Assembly: GCA_021295965.1 (NCBI GenBank)
Contig: JAGWBI010000039.1
Location: forward strand, 24,998 to 72,864
Origin: Dehalococcoidia bacterium
GTDB lineage: Bacteria > Chloroflexota > Dehalococcoidia > Lucifugimonadales > UBA3495
DNA length: 47,867 nt
Direction of reading: 5' to 3'
The notes under the pieces are model-generated. The model was not told the origin of the DNA, did no database searches, and saw only the letters and a program-made list of their open reading frames with translations. Below are positions 22,294 through 29,468 of the stretch, one piece after another; the first letter of the stretch is position 1; the number at the start of each line of letters is the position of its first letter. The position numbers and the translations under genes are program-made.

Positions 22294-23346
22294 CTAGCGG
22301 GTGCGTTCGCGGATGTAGTCCACCATTTCCAGGAGAGAGCGGCGGGGCGGACAGTCGGGGAAGTCGTCCAGGGCGGTGGCGGCGGCCGTGCAGTATTCGC
22401 GGATGATGGCGAAGCAGTCGGGGATGATGCCGGAGTCCGTGATCATGTCCAGCGACTTGTTGAGCAGGCGGTCAACATCACTTGATCTGGAGCCCGGGCT
22501 TGATCCGGAGTCCGGGCCGCCGTTTTTGATTTCGGCGAAGAGAGCGTCGATGGGATGGTCGTCGGGATAGCGTTCCATCAGCATGATGGAGGGCAGGGTG
22601 AGGACGCCCTGGAGCAGGTCGTTGCCCACGGGCTTGCCGACTTCGGCGGTGTCGCCCTGAACATCCAGCAGGTCGTCCACAATCTGGAAGGCCATGCCCA
22701 CGTTGTAGCCGTAGTGCCGCAGGGCCTGTACCTCATGCTCCGGCGCGCCGCTGAGGATGGCCCCTGACTCAGCGGAAGTGCAGAAAAGGGAGGCCGTCTT
22801 GCGGTAGATGCGCTCGTCGTAGAGGCGGCGGGCTTTGGAAGGGTCGAAGGTGGTGAAGAACTCGATGAGCTGCCCGCTGGCCAGCTCCATGATGGTCTCG
22901 GAGAAGCGGCGGATGACCCGGATCACGCCGGTGTCGCAGACGAAGGTGGCCGACGTGGCGAAGAGGTAATCGCCCAGCAGCACGGCGACGTGGTTGCCGT
23001 AGAGCTTGTTGATGGTGGGTTTGCCCCGGCGCAGGCCGGCGTTGTCCACGGTGTCGTCGTGGATGAGGGTGGCGAGATGCAGCAGTTCCACCGCCGCCGC
23101 CATGATGAGGGAGAGCTGCCTTTCGTGCTCGCGGAATTCGGCGGCCAGCAGGGTCAGGGCCGGGCGCACGCGCTTGCCGCCGGAGCGGAGGGCGTAGTCC
23201 AGCAGGGGATCCAGATCGGCGATGTCGGTCTGGCACAGCTCACGCAGGTGCTCCTCTACCTGAGCCAGTTGCGAGACCACCGGAGCGTAGATGGATATGG
23301 TTTGCAGGTCCAGCCCGCGCTGGACGGGGGTACGCCCTTTTGGCAA
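22294..23346 (-). CDS. Polyprenyl synthetase (trans-isoprenyl diphosphate synthase)
   Basis: A chain-elongating prenyltransferase making C15 to C50 diphosphates for quinones and lipid carriers. The first aspartate-rich motif LATLIHDDTVDNAGLRRGKP and the second MAFQIVDDLLDVQGD are complete, and RSGGKRVRPAL binds the diphosphate. The start is uncertain: no ATG lies between the metG stop (23366) and the first conserved block. TTG 23346 (350 aa) is proposed, with GTG 23280 as an alternative; neither has a good ribosome binding site. A Gly/Ser-rich insert (GGPDSGSSPGSRSSDVD) interrupts the last third where relatives have a short loop, and its DNA resembles a dispersed repeat. It is cotranscribed with metG upstream. 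Confidence 0.88.
   Translation of the reverse strand: MPKGRTPVQRGLDLQTISIYAPVVSQLAQVEEHLRELCQTDIADLDPLLDYALRSGGKRVRPALTLLAAEFREHERQLSLIMAAAVELLHLATLIHDDTVDNAGLRRGKPTINKLYGNHVAVLLGDYLFATSATFVCDTGVIRVIRRFSETIMELASGQLIEFFTTFDPSKARRLYDERIYRKTASLFCTSAESGAILSGAPEHEVQALRHYGYNVGMAFQIVDDLLDVQGDTAEVGKPVGNDLLQGVLTLPSIMLMERYPDDHPIDALFAEIKNGGPDSGSSPGSRSSDVDRLLNKSLDMITDSGIIPDCFAIIREYCTAAATALDDFPDCPPRRSLLEMVDYIRERTR
22481..22518. repeat. Palindromic repeat-like insertion inside the polyprenyl synthetase gene
   Basis: CTTGATCTGGAGCCCGGGCT followed by TGATCCGGAGTCCGGGCC: two related blocks with internal CCCGGG and CCGGAGTCCGG symmetry. It encodes the Gly/Ser-rich loop of the enzyme. Short repeats with TGATCCGGA...TCCGG symmetry are a common class of bacterial dispersed repeat. 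Confidence 0.45.
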
Positions 23347-23365
23347 ATGGTCTGGGGGGGAGAGG

Positions 23366-25081
23366 TCAGGCGGTGACGCCAAGCTGCTCGACCTCCTGCT
23401 CGGCGACCGCGTCGTCCAATTTCTGGTACAGCGGAGCGGGGTTCCGCAGCGGATTGCCCGGCTTGATGGCGGATGCCAGCGCGTCGGCGTCCCACGGCTC
23501 GGTGGTGACGTCACCGTCAAACCCCAGGAATTCGTGGAGCTTCTGGCTGGTGAAGGGCAGGTAGGGCGCCAGCATCACCTTGAGGCAGTTGAGAGCCTTG
23601 GTGGCGGTGGTCAGCGAGAGGGCCGCGTCGGCGCGGTCGGTCTTGATGGCCTGCCAGGGGGCGCGGCTGTCCAGGTAGCGGTTGCAGTCCTGGGCCAGGC
23701 TGAAGGCGCGGCTTACGCCGGCGCGGAAACGAGTGTGGGCCAGGCTGTCGTCCACGTCGGCCATGGCCTGCTTCGTGGATTCCAGCAGGGCGGCCTCCGC
23801 CTCGCCGGCGGGCGCCGGGTCAGCGGGCACCTGCCCGTCGAAGTTGCGATAAGTGAAGCGCAGCACCCGGTTGACCAGGTTGCCGTAGGTGGCGACCAGT
23901 TCGTCGTTGTTGCGCCGGACGAACTCGCTCCAGGTGAAATCGGTGTCGCCGGTTTCGGGCATGTTGATGGACAGCAGGTAACGCAGCGGGTCGGGGTCGT
24001 AGCGGTCCAGGTAATCGGGCACCCAGACGGCCCAGTTCTGGCTGGTGGAGAACTTGCGGCTCTCCAGGCTGAGGAACTCGTTGGCCGGCACGTCGTAGGG
24101 CAGGTTCAGCTCGCCGTAGCCCATGAGCATGGCGGGCCAGATGATGCTGTGGAAGGGAATGTTGTCCTTGCCGATGAAATAGTAGGAGCGGGCGCTTTCC
24201 CCTGATATGGGGTCCGGCTTCCAGAAGTCCTCCCAGGCGTCGGCGTTGCCGCTGCGCTGGGCCCACTCCACGGCGGCGGATAGGTAGCCGATGACAGCCT
24301 CGAACCACACGTAGATGCGCTTGTCATGATATTTAGTGGAATCCGAGCCTTCCAGCGGGATCGGCACGCCCCAGGTGAGATCGCGGGTGATGGCCCGGTC
24401 TTTCAGGCCGCCCTGGAGGAAGCTGCGGGTGGAGTTGGCGACGTTGGGCCGCCAGTGCTGTTTGTCGCCAATCCACTCCAGCAGAGGCTCCTGAAAGGCG
24501 GACAGGCGCAGGAAGAAGTGCTCGGAGTCGCGGAACTCGGGGGTCTGACCGCAGATGCTGCAGTAGGGGTTGACCAGCTCGATGGGATCCAGGGTGTGGC
24601 CGCAGTCGTCGCACTGGTCGCCGCGGGCGCGCTGGTTGCTGCAGTGGGGGCAGGTTCCCTCCACGTAGCGGTCGGGCAGGAACCGGTTGCAGCCGGCGCA
24701 GTGGGCCAACAGCATGGTGTCGGTGTAGATGTAGTCCTGCTCCAGGAGGCGCTGGAAGATGCCCTGCACCACCCGCTGGTGGTTCTCGGTGTGGGTGGTG
24801 GTGAAGAGGTCGAAGGAGATGCCCAGGCGCTGCCACGTATCGAGGAACTGGGCGTGGTAGCGGTCCAGGACGACCTGGGGATCGACGCCCTCCTGGTCGG
24901 CGCGGATGGTGATGGGGGTGCCGTGGGCATCGGAGCCGGACACCATCAGGACCTCGTTGCCTTTCATGCGGTGGTAGCGGGCGAAGATATCGGCTGCCAG
25001 ATAGCAGCCGGCGATGTGGCCCATGTGGAGCGGGCCGTTTGCATAGGGCCAGGCAACACCGATGAAAATACGCTCGGGCAA
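23366..25081 (-). CDS. metG: Methionyl-tRNA synthetase
   Basis: A 571-residue class I synthetase that charges tRNA-Met. It starts at TTG 25081, supported by GGAGGA seven bases upstream. The HIGH motif is NGPLHMGH (residues 15-22). The zinc-binding knuckle insert contains four Cys pairs, starting CAGCNRFLPD and ending CSICG. IPFHSIIWPAMLMGYG matches the methionine pocket region. The KMSKS loop reads KFSTS near residue 345, the usual variant of this branch, followed by the helical anticodon-binding domain ending near 550. The C-terminal tRNA-binding (EMAP-like) domain of the E. coli enzyme is absent. It is an essential gene followed by the polyprenyl synthase gene 20 bp downstream. Confidence 0.97.
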   Translation of the reverse strand: MPERIFIGVAWPYANGPLHMGHIAGCYLAADIFARYHRMKGNEVLMVSGSDAHGTPITIRADQEGVDPQVVLDRYHAQFLDTWQRLGISFDLFTTTHTENHQRVVQGIFQRLLEQDYIYTDTMLLAHCAGCNRFLPDRYVEGTCPHCSNQRARGDQCDDCGHTLDPIELVNPYCSICGQTPEFRDSEHFFLRLSAFQEPLLEWIGDKQHWRPNVANSTRSFLQGGLKDRAITRDLTWGVPIPLEGSDSTKYHDKRIYVWFEAVIGYLSAAVEWAQRSGNADAWEDFWKPDPISGESARSYYFIGKDNIPFHSIIWPAMLMGYGELNLPYDVPANEFLSLESRKFSTSQNWAVWVPDYLDRYDPDPLRYLLSINMPETGDTDFTWSEFVRRNNDELVATYGNLVNRVLRFTYRNFDGQVPADPAPAGEAEAALLESTKQAMADVDDSLAHTRFRAGVSRAFSLAQDCNRYLDSRAPWQAIKTDRADAALSLTTATKALNCLKVMLAPYLPFTSQKLHEFLGFDGDVTTEPWDADALASAIKPGNPLRNPAPLYQKLDDAVAEQEVEQLGVTA

Positions 25082-25130
25082 GATCAGTCCTCCTCCGCCG
25101 CAGTACGCCGCGACCTGATTCCGTTCGATA

Positions 25131-25139
25131 ATTCTAGCA
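25131..25139 (-). promoter_or_regulatory. Extended -10-like TGCTAGAAT upstream of metG
   Basis: Minus-strand TGCTAGAAT lies 50 bp upstream of the TTG start. It shares the TGCTAnAAT form with boxes at 8340, 27961 and 42491. Confidence 0.4.
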
Positions 25140-25255
25140 CAACACGATTTGGGCGGGTATTATGGCGGCGTGCGCCTACGACCCGGTTTCAGGCCGGGGA
25201 ACGTCGGAAGGCGCATCATCGGCAATTTGGGGATCAGGGGGAAAGGGATACTGAA

Positions 25256-26011
25256 ATGAACCATGATGGCCAGGATGCTAATCACTTTCCCGTCAACGGC
25301 GCGGGGTACGCTTTCCCTGAGGCGGACCGGGAGGCAGTGTACCGGGCGATTTTCCAGCGTCGGGACATTCGTAATTTCCGGCCCGACCCAATTCCCGATG
25401 AGGTTTTGGCGCGCATAATCCGCGCGGCGCATCACGGCCCGTCAGTGGGGTTCATGCAGCCCTGGGATTTCATCCTGGTGCGGGACACGGAGCGTCGGCA
25501 GAAGATGAAGGATCTGTTTGACCGGGAGCGGGAGGCGGCGTCCTGCTTTTTCGACGAGCCGCGACGCTCAGCCTATCTCTCCCTGAAACTGGAAGGCATC
25601 CTGGAGTCGCCGGTGAACGTGTGCATCACCTGCGATCCCACCCGCGCCGACGTGGTGCTGGGGCGCAACTCCATGCCGGAAACCGACGTTTACTCCACCT
25701 GCTGCGCCGTGCAGAACCTGTGGCTGGCGGCGCGAAGCGAGGGCGTCGGCGTGGGCTGGGTGAGTATCCTGAAGCTGCCCCAATTGCGCGGCATACTGGG
25801 CATACCGCACCACATCATCCCGGTGGCCTACCTCTGCCTGGGCTACCCGGTTGAGTTTCCGCCGGAACCTGGATTGCAGACGGCCGGCTGGCGGGACCGC
25901 CTGCCCCTGGACCAACTGATTCACGTTGACGGTTGGGGCAACTCCGGTGAGGAAGAAGGCTGGCAGGGATTCTGGGACGCGCTGGATACCGAGGTCGGAT
26001 CGAGCCGATAG
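25256..26011 (+). CDS. bluB: 5,6-dimethylbenzimidazole synthase
   Basis: A 251-residue flavin-destroying enzyme that converts reduced FMN plus O2 into dimethylbenzimidazole, the lower ligand of vitamin B12. It is distinguished from ordinary nitroreductases by YRAIFQRRDIRNFRPDPIPD, RIIRAAHHGPSVGFMQPWDF, SLKLEGILESPVNVCITCDP, ETDVYSTCCAVQNLWLAARS and EGVGVGWVSILK, all in BluB order. The start is ATG 25256; the frame is open further upstream, antisense to metG, but without a start signal. No other cobalamin gene is adjacent. It is divergent from metG with about 170 bp between them, containing promoters for both. Identity is secure. Confidence 0.9.
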   Translation: MNHDGQDANHFPVNGAGYAFPEADREAVYRAIFQRRDIRNFRPDPIPDEVLARIIRAAHHGPSVGFMQPWDFILVRDTERRQKMKDLFDREREAASCFFDEPRRSAYLSLKLEGILESPVNVCITCDPTRADVVLGRNSMPETDVYSTCCAVQNLWLAARSEGVGVGWVSILKLPQLRGILGIPHHIIPVAYLCLGYPVEFPPEPGLQTAGWRDRLPLDQLIHVDGWGNSGEEEGWQGFWDALDTEVGSSR

Positions 26012-26232
26012 CCGGTCCCGATTGTCCGGGTGCGCCCTGACGCGCCGGGGGCAATCGAAGCGCCCTGGTTTGCCGCCGCATATGCCGTTCCCGGAAATCC
26101 TCGGTACCCGCTTCTGACCACGCGCCAAAGTGAGTACGCGTGAGACTCGTTTGGGATTGACGAAAAGAGGTTACACTAGAATGGCCACCCGGATAGGGTG
26201 CAGTATCCACGGATACAAGCAGCGGAGGTTTT

Positions 26233-27924
26233 GTGGTGAAGCAGCGTCACGTGGCAGTTATATTGGTCGCGGTTCTGGCTTTGACGTTGGCCCTGGGACC
26301 GTTGGCGTGTGGCGGCGGGGATGGCGGCTCGGGAATGGTGGAGGTAACTGTTGGGCCGGCCACGGCTATGCCGACAACCGCTGCCGCGGTCGCGGCGCCC
26401 ACAGCGGCGCAGGAACCCACGAGGGTCGCGCCGGCGCCCGCCATTTCGACGCAGGCTCCCGGCGTAGCCCCGCCGGCTCCTACCGCCGCCGCGCCGGCTG
26501 CGGTCGCCGCCCCACAACCGTCTCCCACACCGGTTCCCACCGCCGCTGTGCCACAGCCAACGGCGACGCCGGAACCCGCTGCCGCAACGCCGGCTCCCAC
26601 CGCGCCGGCTCCCGAGCCCACCGCAATCCCGTCGGACCCAACGCTGGCACCATACGCCGAGCGACACGCCGGGGGACCGGGGGCGATCTACGTCGGCGAC
26701 GCCACGCAGCTGCTGGGTCTGCCACCCCACGCCGGGCTGATGTTCAACCTCCCCCAATCCTTCTACACCCAGGCGTCGGCGGCCGCGCTGTTCGGTCTGC
26801 CGGGGGGCGTTCCCGGCCATCTGTTCATCTTCACCAGCGATTACTACCAGGAGTTGCTCGAGACGGCCAAACTGTCCAACCCCACCCCCTTGACCTCGTC
26901 CGGCCAGAGCTTTGAGATCCAGCACGTCTGCATCGACCGCCGGCTGCCGACGTGCGTGCTGGTGCAGAGCTACTGGGCGCCCAACCTGGAGCAGCGCACC
27001 AACGGGCAGGTGAAGCTGTCGGTATCGTCCTTTGCCGAGCTGGGGCTGGCCGGGCCGGACACGTTGAGCCAGGTGGCCGACGGGTCGCTGGACATGGTGA
27101 ACATCTACACCGGGTACGTGGCCGGAGCGCATCCGGCGCTGGAGGTACAGTCATTATGGGGGACGGTCAGCGACTGGGAGACGTCGTACCTGGCGCTGAC
27201 CGACCTGGCTCCGGACGTTGACCGGCTGGTGGTGGACTTCTCCGGGGGCAGCCAGGTGCTGAACCGCAACTGGTTCGCCGGTTCCGACCAGTGGTTCTAC
27301 AGCAAGGAGCCGTTGGAAACCCCAGCCGATTTCCAGGGCAAGAAGATACGCACCCACTCCGCCGCCATGTCGGACTTCATCCGGGGCATGGGCGGCGAGC
27401 CGGTTGAGCTGGACGTGACTGAAATCTACAGCTCCATGCAGATCGGCACGGTGGACGCCACGGTGACCACGGCGCTGCTGGGAGTCAACGGCCGGCTGTT
27501 CGAGGTGTCCGACCACATCGCCGGGCCGTTGATCGGGTTCGGCTACACCAACAACGTCATCAACAAGGACGTCTGGGACCGGATGCCCGCAGACCTGCAG
27601 CAGATCATGATCGAGGAAGGGGCGAAGATGGAACTGGAGGCGCTGCGGCTGGCCCCCTTCCAGAACTTCGTCGCCCTGGAGGCCAACAAGATGGCCGGCC
27701 TGAAGCCCATCCCGTTCTCCGAGGACACGCTGCGGCACATCAACGAAACGGTGGTGCCGGAGCACATCCTGCCCGGCTGGCTGCGCCGGCTGGGCTATCC
27801 GGAGCGGGGGCAGCAGATCGTCGATATCTACAACAGCAAATCGGCGCCCTACACCGGACTGCGGATCAACGCGGACGGGACGGTGGAGCGGGTGACGATA
27901 ACGAAGGGGCCGCAGGCGGAGTAA
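26233..27924 (+). CDS. TRAP-type transporter substrate-binding lipoprotein (DctP family)
   Basis: A 563-residue exported protein starting at GTG 26233 (GGAGG upstream). The signal peptide ends in a lipobox, LALGPLACGGG, so the mature protein is a membrane-anchored lipoprotein. Residues 45-135 are a Pro/Ala/Thr-rich linker (for example PQPSPTPVPTAAVPQPTATP), giving a long flexible tether. From about residue 230 the DctP fold begins: VSSFAELGLAGPDTLSQVAD, GSLDMVNIYTGYVAGAHP, the specificity motif region TPADFQGKKIRTHSAAMSDF and VDATVTTALLGVNGRLFEVS. The region between linker and DctP fold (FIFTSDYYQELLE) is extra. No DctQ/DctM membrane genes are adjacent, so it is an orphan; the ligand is probably an organic acid but is unknown. 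Confidence 0.87.
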   Translation: MVKQRHVAVILVAVLALTLALGPLACGGGDGGSGMVEVTVGPATAMPTTAAAVAAPTAAQEPTRVAPAPAISTQAPGVAPPAPTAAAPAAVAAPQPSPTPVPTAAVPQPTATPEPAAATPAPTAPAPEPTAIPSDPTLAPYAERHAGGPGAIYVGDATQLLGLPPHAGLMFNLPQSFYTQASAAALFGLPGGVPGHLFIFTSDYYQELLETAKLSNPTPLTSSGQSFEIQHVCIDRRLPTCVLVQSYWAPNLEQRTNGQVKLSVSSFAELGLAGPDTLSQVADGSLDMVNIYTGYVAGAHPALEVQSLWGTVSDWETSYLALTDLAPDVDRLVVDFSGGSQVLNRNWFAGSDQWFYSKEPLETPADFQGKKIRTHSAAMSDFIRGMGGEPVELDVTEIYSSMQIGTVDATVTTALLGVNGRLFEVSDHIAGPLIGFGYTNNVINKDVWDRMPADLQQIMIEEGAKMELEALRLAPFQNFVALEANKMAGLKPIPFSEDTLRHINETVVPEHILPGWLRRLGYPERGQQIVDIYNSKSAPYTGLRINADGTVERVTITKGPQAE

Positions 27925-27960
27925 GGCTGGGGTTTCCATCCACGGGCGCGCGACCGGCGA

Positions 27961-27969
27961 TGCTACAAT
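27961..27969 (+). promoter_or_regulatory. Extended -10-like TGCTACAAT
   Basis: TGCTACAAT, 43 bp before the proposed start at 28012, is identical to the box at 42491-42499. No -35 is seen, as usual for extended -10 promoters. Confidence 0.45.
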
Positions 27970-28011
27970 GGCGCCTGATGATCAGACATGTCATATCATC
28001 CGGAGCTTCGC

Positions 28012-28392
28012 ATGGTTAACACCGAAAACCTGCGTCCCATAGAAGTAACTGGCCAAGTTTGGGGGGTACAACTCGCGCCGCCGGGAGAGAGCGACGGCGG
28101 GACCTTTCAGCTGCTGCTGGAAAACGGCAGCATTGTGACCGCACCTTACCCAAAAGAATTGCACCAGCCAATCGCGTCCGCTCTCCAGGCCAATGACGTC
28201 ATTCTGGTCAGAGTGACAGGCATAGGCGAACATTTGCCTTCCGGGGAATTGCAGCGCATCGTGGAACCTGAATCCATCACACGCTGTTGGGCGCCGGCGC
28301 CCAATCGTCTTTTTGAAAAAGAGGCGCCGGATTGGGAAACTCCCCTGGTGACCAGCGGTAAGATGGGTCGTCGTCTCGTTCCGTGTTTGTAA
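28012..28392 (+). CDS. Small beta-rich protein, function unknown
   Basis: A 126-residue protein from ATG 28012 (GGAG six bases upstream; ATG 27988 is an alternative start adding 8 residues). The pattern RPIEVTGQVWGVQLAP, GTFQLLLENGSIVTAPYP, a helix HQPIASALQ and NDVILVRVTGIGEHLPSGEL followed by QRIVEPESI suggests a small OB-like barrel with a concluding strand. Similar short domains occur next to nucleases and toxins in other genomes, but no partner is adjacent here. The last 35 residues are probably disordered. It is convergent with a 59-residue gene, a hairpin lying between the two. No function is claimed. Confidence 0.6.
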   Translation: MVNTENLRPIEVTGQVWGVQLAPPGESDGGTFQLLLENGSIVTAPYPKELHQPIASALQANDVILVRVTGIGEHLPSGELQRIVEPESITRCWAPAPNRLFEKEAPDWETPLVTSGKMGRRLVPCL

Positions 28393-28399
28393 ACACCTA

Positions 28400-28421
28400 C
28401 TGCCGCCTCTCATAGCGGCAG
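28400..28421. terminator. Bidirectional hairpin between convergent small genes
   Basis: CTGCCGC (28400-28406) and GCGGCAG (28415-28421) with an 8-nt loop. It lies 7 bp past the stop of the plus-strand gene and 2 bp past the stop of the minus-strand small gene, so it could end both transcripts. Confidence 0.5.
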
Positions 28422-28423
28422 CC

Positions 28424-28603
28424 TCAGTTTCCCGACTTCCCAGCGGTCTTTTCCATCGCGTCCCGTTTATCCAGCAGGTCTTTGGTAAGGAGTTTGTAGC
28501 CCGGCGGCTTTCCTCCGAAGTCAGGAATCGGTTGGGCTTTTGGCTCCTGCGCCCCGCGCAACTCAGGGGTCCCCTTGCCGCCGAAGAAAAAGAAAAAGAA
28601 CAT
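28424..28603 (-). CDS. Very small protein with a polyphenylalanine N-terminus
   Basis: A 59-residue frame starting at ATG 28603 with AGGGGTGAATA upstream. It begins with Met and six consecutive Phe, then GGKGTPELRGAQEPKAQPIP, a central DFGGKPPGYKLLTKDLLDKR and a basic end, stopping at TGA 28424. The hydrophobic Phe run is too short for a transmembrane helix but could insert into the membrane surface or act as a leader. The ordered codon usage, the ribosome binding site and the hairpin immediately after the stop favour a real gene. No family is recognised. It lies downstream of a lipoprotein gene on the same strand and may be cotranscribed. Confidence 0.5.
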   Translation of the reverse strand: MFFFFFFGGKGTPELRGAQEPKAQPIPDFGGKPPGYKLLTKDLLDKRDAMEKTAGKSGN

Positions 28604-28635
28604 TATTCACCCCTCGCTTGCAACAAAGTTCTAGG

Positions 28636-29403
28636 CTACGGCAATTGGAATGATACTATATCGTAAGCCGTGGTTCTGTTCCATCCTTTGGCGCCGGATA
28701 CTCGCCAAATCCCCAGTCGTTTCCGATTTTCTGCGTCGCGGGGATTAACACTGTCAGGGATTTTCCCAATTACTTTCATATTGTAGAAATGTGTGGTCAT
28801 AGACACAGCCTGAATTTCGTTTGATAGTACGTACTCGAAAGTCACTGCCGCCGATGCTCCGGGTTCAACTATGAGTTCATCTCTATTCCAGACGCGATGA
28901 ATTTCCTCCAAGTATTCCCATTCCAACGGCTGGTAATACCTTGGATATATATTAACGAATGCTCTGTGATGTAGGTTAGAAACATAATCATCGTCCGCCG
29001 GGGCTAACTGCTGCACAACGAAAAGGGCATCGCGAAAATCGACCTTGACCCGCGAAGTGTTGAACAGGGTTGCCGTTAGCTCGATCTGCACATACCCTGG
29101 ACTGACTTGCCGGTGGGCGATTTCGTGGTCAATCGTTATATGCGGCTGCCCGTACCGGAACAAATAGCCCCGCCGCCAGGCGAAAACGCCACCCAATCCG
29201 ATGGCGATGATGGTTGCCACCGCCTGCCCTACGATAGCCCCGTTACGTATTCGCTCGCCGATGGACTTTGACGCTGCCGGTGGTTGCTTGCTGGCCGCAC
29301 CCGTCGCCGTCGCAGTACCGGCCTCATCGTCAATGCTGAACAGGCTGGAGCACGCCACCGCAAAAACCGCAACTACCAAAGAGGCCAAGATTATCCTGGG
29401 CAC
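28636..29403 (-). CDS. Predicted lipoprotein with an additional membrane helix
   Basis: About 255 residues from GTG 29403 (GGAAGG nine bases upstream); GTG 29436 is an alternative start. The chosen start gives a typical lipoprotein signal, PRIILASLVVAVFAVACSS, with Cys in a VAC lipobox. After a Thr/Ala/Pro-rich linker comes a second hydrophobic stretch, GAIVGQAVATIIAIGLGGVF, then a folded domain with many aromatic and His residues (HHRAFVNIYPRYYQPLEWEY) and a beta-rich end. Base composition is distinctly less GC-rich than neighbouring genes, hinting at acquisition. No family is recognised. The domain might lie outside or inside the cell depending on whether the second helix crosses the membrane. 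Confidence 0.6.
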   Translation of the reverse strand: MPRIILASLVVAVFAVACSSLFSIDDEAGTATATGAASKQPPAASKSIGERIRNGAIVGQAVATIIAIGLGGVFAWRRGYLFRYGQPHITIDHEIAHRQVSPGYVQIELTATLFNTSRVKVDFRDALFVVQQLAPADDDYVSNLHHRAFVNIYPRYYQPLEWEYLEEIHRVWNRDELIVEPGASAAVTFEYVLSNEIQAVSMTTHFYNMKVIGKIPDSVNPRDAENRKRLGIWRVSGAKGWNRTTAYDIVSFQLP

Positions 29404-29468
29404 GCGGCACACCCCTTCCCAGTCACTCAGATTCACCCCGGATTTGCTGCCAGTTCCGCTAACCCTGA

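Noticed and set aside
23347-23520. N-terminal extension of the polyprenyl synthetase to 408 residues
   Set aside because: The extra residues overlap metG in another frame, are Arg/Ser/Pro-rich, and precede the first conserved block without homology.
24326-25255. Long upstream extension of the BluB frame
   Set aside because: It is antisense to metG; BluB homology begins only after ATG 25256.
26150-26176. TTGACG...TACACT upstream of the TRAP lipoprotein as a standard promoter
   Set aside because: The spacer is only 9 bp; not credible as a sigma-70 pair, although TACACT alone may be a -10.
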